From Lyophyllum atratum (taxonomy: Eukaryota > Basidiomycota > Agaricomycetes > Agaricales > Lyophyllaceae), in assembly GCA_014905825.1 (NCBI GenBank), contig JACGCN010000012.1:372001-436000 (forward strand): 64,000 nucleotides of DNA. Direction: 5' to 3'. Shown one piece after another: positions 35,186 to 47,216 of this stretch. The notes under the pieces are model-generated. The model did not search any database. It saw nothing but the letters and a program-made list of their open reading frames with translations, and was not told where the DNA came from. The position numbers were made by a program, and so were the translations under genes. How positions within the stretch are numbered: position 1 is the stretch's first letter; the number at the start of each line of letters is the position of its first letter.

Positions 35186-35989
35186 TCCTCCAGTATGCCA
35201 GAGATCACAGGGAACTGAAGTAATAATTAGAAAATGGATGGGTCTATGCAGTAGGTTCGGGTATGGTATGTTTTCTGTGTCGTATAGAGGTTTGAGCCTA
35301 CCCCACACTACCTTACGACTCCTGACATACATGAGTTAATATATACCTCGTAGTTTATAAATTATATTCAGCACCTAAGAATGCAGCGGAGGAGGAGGAG
35401 GAGTGTGCATCACTCAAGCGAACTCTACTCCATGTAACGCCGAGAGACATAAAAATGCATCGCGCCTCATTCGCCGCTAGCGTCGGTACTCTTATGATAC
35501 AGCGGATGCCCATTGGATAGCGCGATACCGAAGTGCGCTCAGCATCCATAAGAAAAAGTTTCGATCCCTTATTCGGTGCACCGTCAATGCTGAGAATGGT
35601 TAGTTTTATTGCATGTTCCGTGGCCATACTCGAATTAACTGGAGTACTGTATGACTGGCACAACCACTTTCCATGTCGATGAAGGGGTCTTAATCCAAAG
35701 GACTGCTCCGACAGCTGGCTATCCGCTAGGACTTTTCTCTGCAAATAATATCACTGCTGCTTCCGCTGGCCGATCACTGGAATCACCAGCACTGGCATTC
35801 AAGAATCGAGACACCCTGTTATAGAAATATTCATTCCATTCAAGGCTCCCTTCACCCTATCACTTGTTATGCTCTTAGTCCAGGCACTCTTCTTTGGCGA
35901 GACAATCTAACGATGTTGAACCTATTCGGAACGCCATATTCACTTCTTTCATCCTCACTTCCAAAAAGGGAAGCTGGTGTGGCGAACGG
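35186..35989. other. Intergenic with GGA microsatellite
   Basis: No gene is supported. A short GGA repeat (about five units) lies at 35385-35402. The last part is the hydrophobin promoter. Confidence 0.4.
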
Positions 35990-35997
35990 TATAAAAG
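35990..35997 (+). promoter_or_regulatory. TATA box of the hydrophobin gene
   Basis: TATAAAAG lies about 95 bp upstream of the hydrophobin start codon. A strong TATA box fits the high, stage-specific expression usual for hydrophobins. Confidence 0.55.
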
Positions 35998-36092
35998 GCC
36001 TCTGAATTCCCTCCAATTACTCAGTCGAACATCCTTCGCCTTCAAAACCCACCAGACAACAAAGTCTCGCCGTACTCACTCACTTGTCCAAC

Positions 36093-36558
36093 ATGTTTCC
36101 CAAAGTCGCCCTCTTCTCTGTTGTCGCCTTCGGTCTCTCGGCCGCTGTCGCTATGCCTCACAACAATCCCTCCGAATACTCTTGCAACGTCGGCGCCGTC
36201 CAATGCTGCAACCAGGTCGCTGATAGCCAGACTGCTTCCGGCGCTGAGCTCCTCCAGAACCTTCTTGGCGCCGCCGCTCAAGGCATTACCGGACAGATCG
36301 GTGTTGAGTGCAACCCGATCAGCGTCATCGGCGGTGGTGGTAACAGCTGGTATGTAAACCTTTTCAACACTACTTCAAGGCATGTACTGATATTATTTCG
36401 GTGACTAGCTCCACGCAGCCCGTCTGCTGCGATGACAATAAAATCAGTAAGCTTAAAGCGGCTCTCGGTTTATCTGAAGCGATGGATTGGAATTGACCAC
36501 TTCTTCTGCAGATGGCTTGGTCGCTGTTGGTTGCATGCCTGCCAACGTCAACATTTGA
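36093..36558 (+). CDS. Class I hydrophobin
   Basis: Hydrophobins are small secreted amphipathic proteins that coat hyphae, spores and fruit bodies. Exons 36093-36349, 36409-36446 and 36512-36558 give 113 residues. The signal peptide covers about residues 1-20. The eight Cys are at 31, 38, 39, 73, 86, 92, 93 and 106, giving C-x6-CC-x33-C-x12-C-x5-CC-x12-C. This is within the class I pattern, and the 33-residue loop excludes class II. GQIGVECNPISVIGGGGNSC and VCCDDNKINGLVAVGC are typical of basidiomycete members. An in-frame TTG nine bases upstream is not the start. Confidence 0.96.
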
Positions 36559-36899
36559 TGACCTTACTCAATAGAATATTTGCGGCTTGGCAGAAGTGAC
36601 TGTTACGCATACTTCGTTATTGCAATATACCCGTAATTGTTGATTGTTTTTCTCACCGCAACGACCTCAGTCGTGATGACACTTGTGAAAGTTTAAATTT
36701 GATAGCCTTTCCCCCCGCAAACCTGCACAATTTACAACTTGCATTAGTATTGATGCTCGCAAGTGTACTCGATATCTAGCCTAATCGATCGCCTGGGTGG
36801 TTTGGCTCCGGCGATGGAACGATATCTAATCGTATGGAACACAGGGCAACATTTCGTGCAGGTCATGTAGAGCGTAAGTCATAGAGTACCCCACGCTCC
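36559..36899. other. Convergent 3' region
   Basis: This is the shared 3' flank of the hydrophobin and the alpha-xylosidase. No gene seen. Confidence 0.4.
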
Positions 36900-39845
36900 T
36901 CACCACCCAACCTGCTTCACACCATCCTTTGCCGAGAGCAAGTCGTATGTCCCATTACTGTTGACCTTCCTCACTTTCCACTCCCCATTGAGCGAACCGT
37001 CGACGATTTTGATCGTGCCACTTCTCTCATCACCTACAACTTCAAGAATTGCAGACAACGTCCCAGGGTTGCTACTGTCGGGGACCTCGATAACGGCATC
37101 AATCGCTGCCCCAGCGACATTGACGAGGATAGTGAGCCCCTTGGAGTAGTCGTAGACGGTCTGCTTTCGATCTTCGACTCCTTTTGGCACATCTTCGCAT
37201 ATCAAAACGGCGGAGCCTGGTCGTAGGAGCAATGGCAGGCTGAAAAAATCGTGCGTTTCTGTTACGAAGCTAGGGCCTTGACGTAGCTTTCCATCTAGAA
37301 CACCATACCAGGTTCCTTTGGGAACATAGTACTGGACAGTGCCCTCGGCGTTAAAGATGGGAACGACCATGAGATTCTCTCCGAGCATGTACTGCGTGTC
37401 GACATTCCATACAAAAGGGTCTTCTGGAAACTCCACGAAGAGAGGCCGCATCATCGCCAAGCCGGTTTTATGGGTCGCTATCGCGGTCGAGTAGAGGTAC
37501 GGCATCAGGCTTAACTTCAAGTCCATGAATTTCTTCAAGACAGCGTCGGCTTCGCCGGATTCATCGATGAGCCAAGGAACCTGCCGGATGTCAGTGAGCA
37601 GAAGGACCAACACGTCAGTAAAAGGAACAAACCCGATAGCTTCCGCTTCCGTGGAGGCGGGAGTGGCTGGAAAGAGAACCGAAGGCAAACCAACGCTTGT
37701 ACAAGGAAGGATCTGGTGTGCCTTCGAATCCTCCTAGAAAAGGCAGCACATTAGCGCGTGAATGCGCGGTGCTACGCACTCCGTGTCTTACCAATATCGT
37801 CTAACAGAAGTTGGACAAATTCGGCTTTGAACATCTCTGGCCACAATGACATGAGAATGATACTCACGGGCCCAGTAACCAAAGCCACAGAGACCGAGGC
37901 TCAGTCCCCCACGTAAGGTTTCAGCCATGGCCTCAAAAGTTGACATGGGGTCGCCGCCCCAGTGAACGGGGAATCGCTGGCCACCAGCAGTTGTGGACCG
38001 CGCGAATACAATGGCCACGTTCTTCCCGAGTTTCTTCTCGATGATCTCGAACGTAACTTTGTTATACAGGAAAGCGAAGTAGTTGTGCATCTTCTCAGGG
38101 CTGGAACCGTCGTAATATACGGCATTGCCGGTAGGAATTCGTTCTCCAAAATCTGTCTACAAGCCTGTCAGTATTCACTGAGCTGATGAGATTTGGTAAT
38201 GTCGAATGTACTTTGAAACAATCGACACCGAGATCAATCAGAGCTTCAAGTTTGGACTGATACCACTGGCAAGCACCAGGGTTTGTGAAATCGATAATTG
38301 CCATCCCAGCTTGCTAGACGAATGAGATGAAACATTAACGCGCGTATAGAGAACGAAACGGACACCATTTCTCACCCAGAAATCATGCTGCCAGACGCTG
38401 CCATCGGATTTCTTGATGAAGTACCCGTTTTTTGCGCCGTCATCAAATATTTTACTTTCTTGAGCAATATAAGGATTGATCCACACAGATATCTTGCGAT
38501 GACGAGGAGGGTTAATGGGCAGCGAAAGACTCGGAGCGGAAGATTATATTTTACCTTGTATCCCTTCTCTTTGAGCCGCGCAAGTTGTCCCTTCGCATCC
38601 GGGAAGAACTCTTCATCAAACTCGTATTCGCACCAATGAAAACCTTTCTGCCAAAAACAGTCAAAATGGAACTTTTCGTCGTAGCTCGTAGTGAATGATG
38701 TCGACAACCATAGACCAAATGACCATGGTGGTGGGAGAGCAGGGCGGCCGGTTATCAGGGTGTAACGTTTGATTACTTCGGCGGGCGATGGTCCGTGGAT
38801 GATGTAGGCAGATAAAGACTCATACGGGACAGCGATGTTGACTCGGGTGGTGCCTGTAAGAGAGTCGATGAGTTGAAAGTGGGGATACTACTAGTTTGAA
38901 AACGCACGTTCGCTCTGAACTTCGAAAGTCACGAATCCAGGGCATGGTATAAAGACTCCGTATCCACGAGAGCTGATGAAAAAAGGGACATTCTTATAGG
39001 TCAGCTCTGACGATGTTCCACCATCTTCATTCCACATATCCACCGCCTGAGAGAATGCTATCAGTTGCGCATATAGAGCAGATACGGGTCTCTCACTTGT
39101 CCATTTTTGATAAAGGGTCCGAATCTTTCTCCCAGCCCATAGATCTTCTCCCCAACGGAAAGTTGGAACTGCATCGTGAACCACCTCTCGCCTTTATCTG
39201 GGTCGGTGAGAGACAGTCCAGGGTGATGCGCATTCGTCCCTTTCTTGATGTATCCAATGGAATGCCATCCAAGTTTCGTCAATAGATGGTCCGAGCCAGG
39301 AGAAACGATCGTTGGGTTTCGGACCTCGTGGGACATAATATCAATGTTGAACGAGGAGGGTCGAGTATCAATTGTAGCTGACAGAGTACGCGTCGCAAGC
39401 TTGAGTGCAGTATCGGTCTTGCTAGTTAGCAAAGAGTCCTGTCTTTCGGCCGCCTAAGATACCTGTGAGATCAAAGCCCTTAGATCGATCGCAAAACAAC
39501 TTACCAAGCTTTCATAGTCAACATCTGGGTAGAGCTCGTAGTCAGGCCCTTGTGTGGTCCTTTGCTGTCCTTTCCAATGGTACGCAGTCAAAAGGAGTAT
39601 ATCCGGAAGGGGCGAGGAGCATTCGACTGTAATGGTCGGCGTGTTTAGTGTGTCGCCCCGATGATTTACATGCTTGCTTGTCTTTCCAAAGACGAATGTT
39701 AGTGTATAGTAGGAGTCTGGGATCAGATACTTACTGCAACGCATCGTATGCTCTGCTCCCGCGCTTCAGCTTTGATCGCCTCCGCCGCCCAATCGATGGC
39801 TACGCCGTCGGCGTTCCACCACATACCGTTAGAGAATTTGACCAT
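36900..39845 (-). CDS. Alpha-xylosidase, glycoside hydrolase family 31 (YicI type)
   Basis: GH31 alpha-xylosidases remove alpha-linked xylose, for example from xyloglucan oligosaccharides. The start MVKFSNGMWWNADGVAIDW at 39845 is the YicI-type N-terminus. Next come LPLPDILLL-type and HWKGQQ strands, then the KIYGLGERFGPFIKNGQ block. The catalytic nucleophile is the Asp of DCFKTDFGERIP (near 38150), split by an intron between Lys and Thr. The acid/base is the Asp of PVHWGGD (near 37950). KTDFGERIP plus HWGGD distinguishes xylosidases from alpha-glucosidases in this family. GFGYWAHDIGGFEG is assembled with a 9-base exon at 37792-37800, and SHSRLHGSGSYRVPW follows. No signal peptide is evident, so it may be intracellular. 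Some internal exon ends are approximate. Confidence 0.92.
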
Positions 39846-40477
39846 GACCGTACGCCTGTCACTTCGCCGTTCCCTTACACCGAGGTTAAGGTAGTACGGA
39901 ATTGGGTGTTGTCGAGACCCCACGTTTTATCAAATTCGCTTCAAATGATACTTTCGATAAGAAGCAGAGCTCGATATGGATTGCGTCGTGTGATGACCCC
40001 TGGTGACCTCGCAACAGAATCGGCCCGTCCAAAGACGTAAGGCATTACTGGATACTTTCCGATTTCCCTGTTTCTTGAAAGCTGCTTCCGAGGCCTAGGG
40101 GGACTCAGGAGCAAAGACCAGGCCCCAAAGCATGTATACCAAATTTTCATGAACAGGTTCTCATAGTGCCAGCGAAAGGGGAACGTGGATTTCTAGAGCG
40201 CTGTCACATTACCAAAATGAAGGGAGAGACGGCACGGCCTCGGAAGCGACGCGACCTTTTCCAACCGCTCAACTCCCCATTGCGATGGTAAGTCTCTTGA
40301 TCGACAGTTATCTCTATATCGTAGTAGGAGTCTTGTCTGGAGGTACCCCGGTGCATTGGTTCCTCTTTGACGCGTCGTTCAAGTTCAAGGAGGAGGTAGC
40401 GAAACAGCGATCACGAGACCGGCCATAAAGTTGCGCGGCACTGTGGCGGCCCGGCAGTTCAGGTTCATCTCCGACTC
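39846..40477. other. Intergenic, possible short exon
   Basis: This is the upstream region of the alpha-xylosidase and left flank of the transposon. An ATG at about 40217 opens a short Arg/Lys-rich frame ending in a GTAAGT donor near 40289. A further open stretch lies near 40345-40427. They could be the exons of a very small gene, but the evidence is thin. Confidence 0.2.
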
Positions 40478-40482
40478 GTCAG
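40478..40482 (+). repeat. Target site duplication, left
   Basis: GTCAG directly outside the left terminal inverted repeat, repeated at 47212-47216. Confidence 0.8.
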
Positions 40483-40518
40483 GCCCAGTCAGAAGCCCGT
40501 GTATTAGCTAACATTTTC
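40483..40518 (+). repeat. Left terminal inverted repeat, 36 bp
   Basis: Matches the reverse complement of 47176-47211 at 35 of 36 positions. The one difference is in AGAAG against AGAAC. Confidence 0.9.
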
Positions 40519-40709
40519 GCTATTTACCTTACTTTGCCCACATTATCGCACATTAATTAACAACTGAAAGGCTTTGAACAACGACTTCACTTTTCCTTCG
40601 ATGCACAAAATACATTCTTTCGCTCATCTTTGCAAGTTTTTTTCTGTCATGACATAAGCTCGAAAGACTTGTGAATTTCTGACGACTTCGCTTTCCACAC
40701 TTGCCCCAC

Positions 40710-43700
40710 ATGCTATCCCTGTCACTCAGGCAATCCTCTGGCCGGCTGAAGCGCACTCGACGTCAAACAGAGCTTCAAGATGAACAGGATACATCTCTTG
40801 CACGCTTCCTGACTCGGAGGCAACAGATAGCGGAACCGGAAGGTTCTCGTCGGCGTCCGAACATTGATCCGAGCACGGAAGGAGTTGAAAGGCATGTCAG
40901 GCAGCGGACGAACGAAGATTTGGAACAGCCGGTGAGTTCGTTATGCAATGCCTATCATATGTGTGCACTAATTCTAGTCTTACAGGACCCTAATGAATTT
41001 ACTAGACCACCTGCTGAACAACGTCCTGAACAAGATCTACTCTATCCGCCCCCTGAACAGAATCCAAATGAGCAGCCACCACCACCTCAAATCCCCGAAC
41101 AGCCTCAGTCTCAACCTCTGAGACCCCGAGAACTTCTGCAGCCGTTACCTGACGACACAGTTACCGCTGGACTGAATGCTAAGATCGAAGAACTTCGCAT
41201 CACAGCCGCATTCATCGAGGGCCTTCGAACAGCCACCCTGGAGAAGAGCAACATGTCAGCCGACAGTATTGAGCGACTCCGAAGCGCCCCATCTGAACCT
41301 CCTGAGAACATCAACGATCGTCATTTCTTAAAAGCCCTCAGAACATTTCTACAGAGTACAGACACGTCCGAACGCACTTACGAAGGCTATCGCGACGCTC
41401 AGCAAGCATGTTACCCAGATGACCCGTTTCTCTCCTTCTACCAGATTAAACGACATGTCGAACTCATTACCGGTGTAACACCAATTATGCACGATATGTG
41501 TGTGGATTCTTGTGTAGGATTTACGGGGCCGTTCGACCTGCTGGATATGTGTCCCAAATGCTCGCAACCTCGCTACCATCTCGGGACTACTATCGCACGT
41601 CGCCAGTATCCTACAATACCTATCGGACTTGTTCTTCAAGCACTTTACCGCTCTGAGAAGACGGCGAAGCTGATGCACTACCTCGAGGAGATAACTGAGG
41701 AGATATTGACACACATGAAGGAAAATGGTGGGCAGATTCTAGAGTACAATGACACCGCATGTGGGACGGAACATCTCAATGCTTGGCTGCAGCAACTGTT
41801 CAAGAAAGGCGACATCTCGCTGCAGTTATCGATTGACGGTGCACAGCTCTACCGTGACAAGGAGTCCGACTGCTGGATTTTCGTCTGGATTGTGCACAAC
41901 CTCTCTCCCGACCTCAGATACAAGAAACGGTTCGTAATTCCTGGCGGTTTCTTTGGAGGTCCCGGCAAACCGAAGCATCCCGACTCCGTTATATATCCAG
42001 CTCTCTATCACCTTTCAGCTCTCCAGAGAGAAGGTTTGCGCATCTGGGATGCCTCCACTCAGTCATACATCGAACGCTCCACTTTATTTCTGACCCTTGC
42101 CACGGCGGACGGACCTGCGATGACAACCATGACAGGCATGGTCGGCCATAGTGGAAAATATGGATGCCGTCTTTATTGTGCTCTGCCAGGACGGCGACGC
42201 GAGGGGGATGGTCATTATTATCCTCTGCTGCAAAAACCAAACGACTACACCATCGCAGGATGTGATCATCCCGACGTAACATTCGCCCAGCTAAAACAAT
42301 ACCGACACGAAATTGATGTTCGCTACCGTCACAATCTTAATCAACTGTTACTTGCTCAAAATCCCAGTCAGTATAACGCACTCCGGCTCTCGACGGGTCT
42401 CTGCAAGCAGTCGATATTCAGTGGGCTTCGTCACACCTATGGCATACCAAACATCTTCGTGATGGACCTCATGCATCTATCAGCAATCAACGATCCGGAT
42501 CTCCTCCTTGGTTTATGGCGCGGTACAGTCAAATGCTATCAGCCTGATTCAAAGGAAACCTGGGATTGGAAGGTACTGATAGGAAAAGTCTGGGACTCTC
42601 ATGGCAAGACTGTTGCAATGGCGACGCCATTCCTCCCATCTGCTTTTGGGCGTGCACCGCGAAATCCGGCGGAGAAGATTAACTCTGGTTATAAGGCTTG
42701 CGAGTTCCTCATTTATCTATTTGGTCTGGGGCCTGCTCTCCTTCGCTTCATCCTCCCCGAGAAATACTGGATCAACTACTGCAAGTTTGTCCGTGGCATT
42801 CAACTACTATACCAAACCAAGCTATCTCCAGCCCAGATCAAGGAAGGTCATCGGTTACTTTGCGAGTTCCATATCCAGTTCGAGGATCTTTATGTCCGGC
42901 GCCGCGAAGAGCGAATACATTTTCTACGGCAAAGCATTCATCTTCTGCCTCATATTGCTCCCGAAACCCTTCGCGCAGGGCCTCTTTCATGTTATGCTCA
43001 ATGGACCATGGAGACTGCGATAGGAAACCTTGGCAACGAGATTCGCCAAGATAGGGATCCGTATGCTAACATCGCTCAACGAGGTGTATTACGCGCACAG
43101 ATTAACTCTATCACTGCAATGATGCCCCAAGTACATCTGAAAAGCGAGTCTTGCATTCCATCCGGCGGTATAGATCTTTCCGATGGCTATGTCCTATTAC
43201 GTGCTTGTCAGGCTACACTCGTTGACGTTTCGGAGCCAGAGGCGAATGCAATAACAGAGTTCTGGAAAAGCAATGGCTGGCCGAATCAAGATGGGTGGCC
43301 ACGGGCAGTACGGCGCTGGGCACGGCTTCGCCTTCCAAATGGCCAAGTTGCTCGCTCTCGCTGGATGGAAGCACGATCGCGTCAGAGTTTACGGAAGACT
43401 TGCATGATAAAGGTATCTGGTGACATATACTCAACCGCATCGATACTTATTGAAGTATCTCTTGCAGTTTCGAGATGCGGAGTCCTCGGATTTTGCAGAA
43501 GTCCAATACTATTTCCGCTTAAGGTTTGGTGATGTAGTCCACACGCTCGCGGTCATTTCTGTCTTTGCTCCCCCCGACCGTGGGCTCTTCGAGAGATCTT
43601 GTCAGACAGTCTATGCTTGTCGTTACCTTGGCAACACTTCCCTGAAGGTCATCCATGTCCGGCAGATCGAGTCAGTCGTGGCGATGGTCCCTGATTTCAA

Positions 43701-43845
43701 GGTCACTGAAGCCGGGCACATAGAAACACCAGATGATCGTTATTTTCTGGTCGAAAAGCTGGGTTTAGGTTTAACAGAATTACTGGGAGTGCAAGAAGAA
43801 GACGAGGGACCAGAAAATGACGAAGGAGGCACAATCATGGATTGA
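40710..43845 (+). CDS. Transposase, Tnp2 family
   Basis: This is the likely mobilising enzyme of the element. Two introns (40932-40985 and 43413-43467) leave 1,008 residues. The start is the ATG at 40710, as an upstream in-frame codon is TTG. A basic, Gln- and Pro-rich N-terminal third is followed by the Tnp2 core. It has HDMCVDSCVGFTGPFDLLDM with the Cys pair CPKC nearby, as in other Tnp2 proteins. LQLSIDGAQLYRDKESDCWI follows. Next are FFGGPGKPKHPDSVIYPALY and FLTLATADGPAMTTMTGMVG with HSGKYGCRLYC, then YGIPNIFVMDLMHLSAIND. The acidic residues in LSIDG, TADGP and VMDLMH are candidates for the catalytic triad, but I cannot prove it. The first intron is 54 bases, so the frame stays open through it. 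Confidence 0.88.
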
Positions 43846-44068
43846 CAAGATGTTATTTTTTTGTACAGCTGGTGTCGGAATACAAGTACATGTCAAAATA
43901 CAACACGGTCATGAAAAGGATCAGAATGCAAGTGAATCAAAGGAACCAGAACAATTAGACCTTCTCTGCCTTTGTCGGAAAGATAACTGGGTAGCATCCC
44001 TCATCTGTGTCATCGACAAGAGTGCGGTCTGCATCCTGGGATGGATTCTACTTTTGTTTAGTAGTATA

Positions 44069-44478
44069 CTAGGGTCTATGATCAATGAAACTCACCAAAC
44101 GCGGCCAAAAGCACCGATATACGAGCCGCTTGCCGTCAGGGAAAATCTTGACATGTCGTATCTTGCCAAGTGCGTCTTCGGCTATGATGGCATCGTCGGG
44201 GTCGGTCTGGTGGTTTGTCGTGACAGTGCGCTCGGAATGGACTCGGTGTCTTGAGTATGCGTGGTTGTCAATATCCATATAATAAGAGACATGCTACAAT
44301 GCAGCCAATACCCGATGTCGGCTTGAAATTGTTCAAGTTGATCGAGCAAGTTTCTGTAGGCGAGATTGCCGCTGGCCAGGAGGGTCGCATGATCCAGAGT
44401 TTTGATTTGTTCCATAGTAAGCGAAATCATTGCAAGCCAGAGCGACAGAGTGAATGCAACCGCAAGCCCTAGTTCCAA
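44069..44478 (-). CDS. Possible small antisense-oriented gene inside the transposon
   Basis: Two minus-strand frames (44478-44182 and 44278-44069) overlap and could be spliced. The first has a hydrophobic start and the segment LLASGNLAYRNLLDQLEQFQ. The second is a hydrophilic run with DDAIIAEDALGKIRHVKIFP. Neither has a recognisable domain and the junction is not clear. It lies between the two main genes of the element, on the opposite strand. Confidence 0.25.
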
Positions 44479-44641
44479 GTTGTTCCTCGCAGACAGTAGA
44501 GATCTGAGAGAGAAGTCCCAAGTCCGTTGGTGTCACGGTCAGGTGACACTTATCCCTCTGTCTCGTACCACATAAGTCCTACTGGTATTCGTCTGCTCAT
44601 ATCGCAATCTCCTGATCTTCTACTTCCCAGTATGCACGGCC

Positions 44642-47037
44642 ATGTCGACTAGTATACCACTCCGATCGTCTGCAGTCATTACTTCAAACACCATGTCTTC
44701 AAACCGCCATACCAGTCCCAGTGTCTCACCATATGCTGGCCACCCATCTGGATATTCGAGGTATCAGCCACATTATGAGCAGCCCGTGAGTGATACCACT
44801 GTCGCTAATTGTCCTCAGCTAAGTGCTATGTTACAGAATCTAGCTTTCCAGACATCGCACACTTCTTATCATGCAGAGAACTCATTTCTCGAACGACTGC
44901 AGCAACAGAATGCTTCGCTCAACAGAGATAATGCCCGGCTCGAAGGGAAATTGGAAATTGCAGAGTATGTGATCACATTCATAATAGTTGGGCATCTGAT
45001 AACTCTTTCAGACGAAACTACGAAGAATTACTCAAGAAAATCAATACTGTGCCCTCGCAAACAAACGGTCTCGCAACAAAGGTGCCATCAAAGCCGCTAC
45101 AACAAGAAGACTATCCCGATGTCCGATTCTGGACCGAGAAATCGTACGAAAGGTCGAAGCAAGATACAGGCGATACCGATGGTATGGCCACCAGTAAACC
45201 TAGGCGAGGTAGGCCATCCAACGACGACGACAGCGATCAGAAACACCCGTACCTTGAAGACGAGTCTGGTAGCCCTGTCGAACGATCTCGCATCACGAAG
45301 TTTGGCGAAAAAGCTCGGCGACTGTTCAATTCACTGAAGACCAACGGCCTGGATCGGTCGCGATGGAAAGACCTCGACGACCAAGCACTCGACTACATTC
45401 AGTACGAAATGGAGCACGAGTTCGAGGAATTTCGGCTCTGCGAAGGGTCCTGGAAACTTGCCACCTGGGCGCCTCGGGTGTATGCGTCTTGGATGCACAA
45501 TGTCAAAGCACAAAACGGGACCAGCCGCACAAGAACGAAGCGACGACGTTCATCATCGCTCAAGCCACCTGCAATAACCGACGACACGACTCTCATCAAG
45601 ATGGACGACATGGACACTCAACCAGAACTACCCTCCGACTCGGAGTCTACTAGCAAGGCAATGGATCAAGCTACACCCGGTAACGTGGCGGCGCCCATGA
45701 ATACTGCAAATGGTCAACGGGACACAAACATTGCGACTCAAATGGTTCCTTTCCTTTGGCGGTCGCTCTGATATCCGCTGATGTTCTCTTGCAGGTAACC
45801 ACGACGCGTATCGTTGACATTCTGTGAGTAATTTGCCTTAATCATCACGTTCAGAATGACGGTCCCCACAGCGACGATGATGTGCTCATGTTTGATCTCG
45901 ACAACATCGAACGCTCGACTGCGGAACCACGCTCTCTCATCACTGTTCCCATCACCACATCCGCATCTCAAACCTCCCCGCCCTCAGCAACTCCAACTCC
46001 AACCACGACAGTCCCCGAACAGCCCCTGCTGCCTCCCCCACCGAACGAATCTGCACGCGAGGAAACGACTCCAAGTCCCGATGACTCTACCACCATATGC
46101 CCGTCTCCATCCGACCCCCGGGTACCGGCCGCGCAGCACGTAATTTTCAGCACACCCCTCGAGACTGGATCTTTGACTCTTCCTATCCCGGTGGACTCTC
46201 CGGTCCTGCCTCTCATTCCGATTCAGAACTCGACGACGACCACAACACGTGCCCTCAAAAAAGTCAAATTGGCTCCACTCGCCACTGTGGGGAAGGGACT
46301 GACCGATAAGTAAGTGTCTCGTCTTCCAGCAGTTTTATTAATAATTGGACTTTCACAGAAACTTCGCAATGAAAGATTGGCTCGCAACCAACCCCGGGGG
46401 CAGCAAGGCCGACTTCGAAACATACTTCAAGAATATATCACCGACTGCAAGAAAGGTATGCCGTTTGCGAATCCCATGACGAGAATGCTGAGGGTCCAAT
46501 ATGTTTACAGGCATTCGAAGCTCAAGCTAAGCAGGCAGTAAGTGACATCAACCCATATCATTTGACTATATCTGATATCGATGATCAGAAGAAGGTCGCA
46601 GGAGCGCTAAAACTAGCTGAGGAAAGGGTTCTTGCTGCGTCACAAGGTGAAAGGTTATTTATCTGTCTGTGACATGACTGATACCTGTATACAGCCTCAG
46701 CAAGCCAGGCAGATTAGGGACCGACACCATCAACGACATCAACGAGCAATTACCGACATCAATAAGCGGTCACGATCATTCCGACGAGCGGTTACAACGA
46801 CAGCAAGTGCCAGACAATCTAAGGGTAGCGGCAACAGTGGCCACAGCACCGCCGGTTTGGGTGGAAGTCGGAGTGTACGGCATGAGGTTGATGCTGCCGG
46901 CGGGCGTCGGATGCGAGGACCACGCCGCCGTGGCTGGAGGGACGGGGAAGGGGAAGGGGAAGGGGCGAATTCTGGAGCAGGGGGCGGGGTATCAAGGGTA
47001 TCGGACCGTTAATGTCAGACAACGCAGTGTAATGTAG
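44642..47037 (+). CDS. Second transposon-encoded protein, unknown family
   Basis: Eight exons are read: 44642-44964, 45012-45744, 45795-45823, 45872-46309, 46359-46455, 46511-46537, 46589-46646 and 46718-47037. They give an intact 674-residue frame. I do not recognise the family. The N-terminus is Ser/Pro-rich, then comes a coiled coil at about residues 80-120 (SFLERLQQQNASLNRDNARL). A predicted helical domain at about residues 205-275 follows (ARRLFNSLKTNGLDRSRWKD, FRLCEGSWKLATWAPRVYAS), with a basic motif RTKRRRSS after it. Next is a long Pro/Ser/Thr-rich stretch, then MKDWLATNPGGSKADFETYF with a short helical segment, and a Gly-rich tail. By position it resembles the accessory DNA-binding protein of CACTA elements, but that is inference. 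Confidence 0.75.
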
Positions 47038-47175
47038 CTTAGAGTCAATTAAAACATTTATACGCATTACATCGTTTGTTAATGACTTGTAAATTATCTT
47101 AAAGATCTTTTCGTCTTTAATCGGTCGCTGGCGCTTTACGAGGCTTTATGATACTTCAAAAGCGTAGTAAAGGCA

Positions 47176-47211
47176 GAAAATGTTAGCTAATACACGGGGT
47201 TCTGACTGGGC
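47176..47211 (-). repeat. Right terminal inverted repeat, 36 bp
   Basis: Reverse complement of 40483-40518 with one mismatch. It ends CTGACTGGGC next to the target duplication. Confidence 0.9.
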
Positions 47212-47216
47212 GTCAG
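47212..47216 (+). repeat. Target site duplication, right
   Basis: GTCAG, identical to 40478-40482. Confidence 0.8.

Larger units (their letters stand above)
40483..47211 (+). mobile_element. Complete Tnp2-type (CACTA/Plavaka-like) DNA transposon, 6,729 bp
   Basis: The ends are 36-bp terminal inverted repeats (40483-40518 and 47176-47211) beginning GCCCAGTCAGAA, with one mismatch between them. A 5-bp direct repeat GTCAG flanks the element. Inside are two intact, same-strand, multi-exon genes: a Tnp2-like transposase and a second protein of 674 residues. Near-identical ends, an exact target duplication and undamaged reading frames suggest a recent insertion and possible activity. The ends do not begin with CACTA, and a 5-bp duplication is longer than the 2-3 bp usual for plant CACTA elements. 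The affiliation therefore rests on the transposase, with a fungal Plavaka-like branch as the likely home. Confidence 0.9.

Noticed and set aside
36904..39845. Alpha-glucosidase as the GH31 function
   Set aside because: The nucleophile context KTDFGERIP and acid/base context HWGGD are those of YicI-type alpha-xylosidases, and no signal peptide is present.
40483..40518. Classical CACTA termini on the Tnp2 transposon
   Set aside because: The repeats begin GCCCAGTCAG and no CACTA or CACTG is found at the element's edges, so a strict CACTA label is not used.
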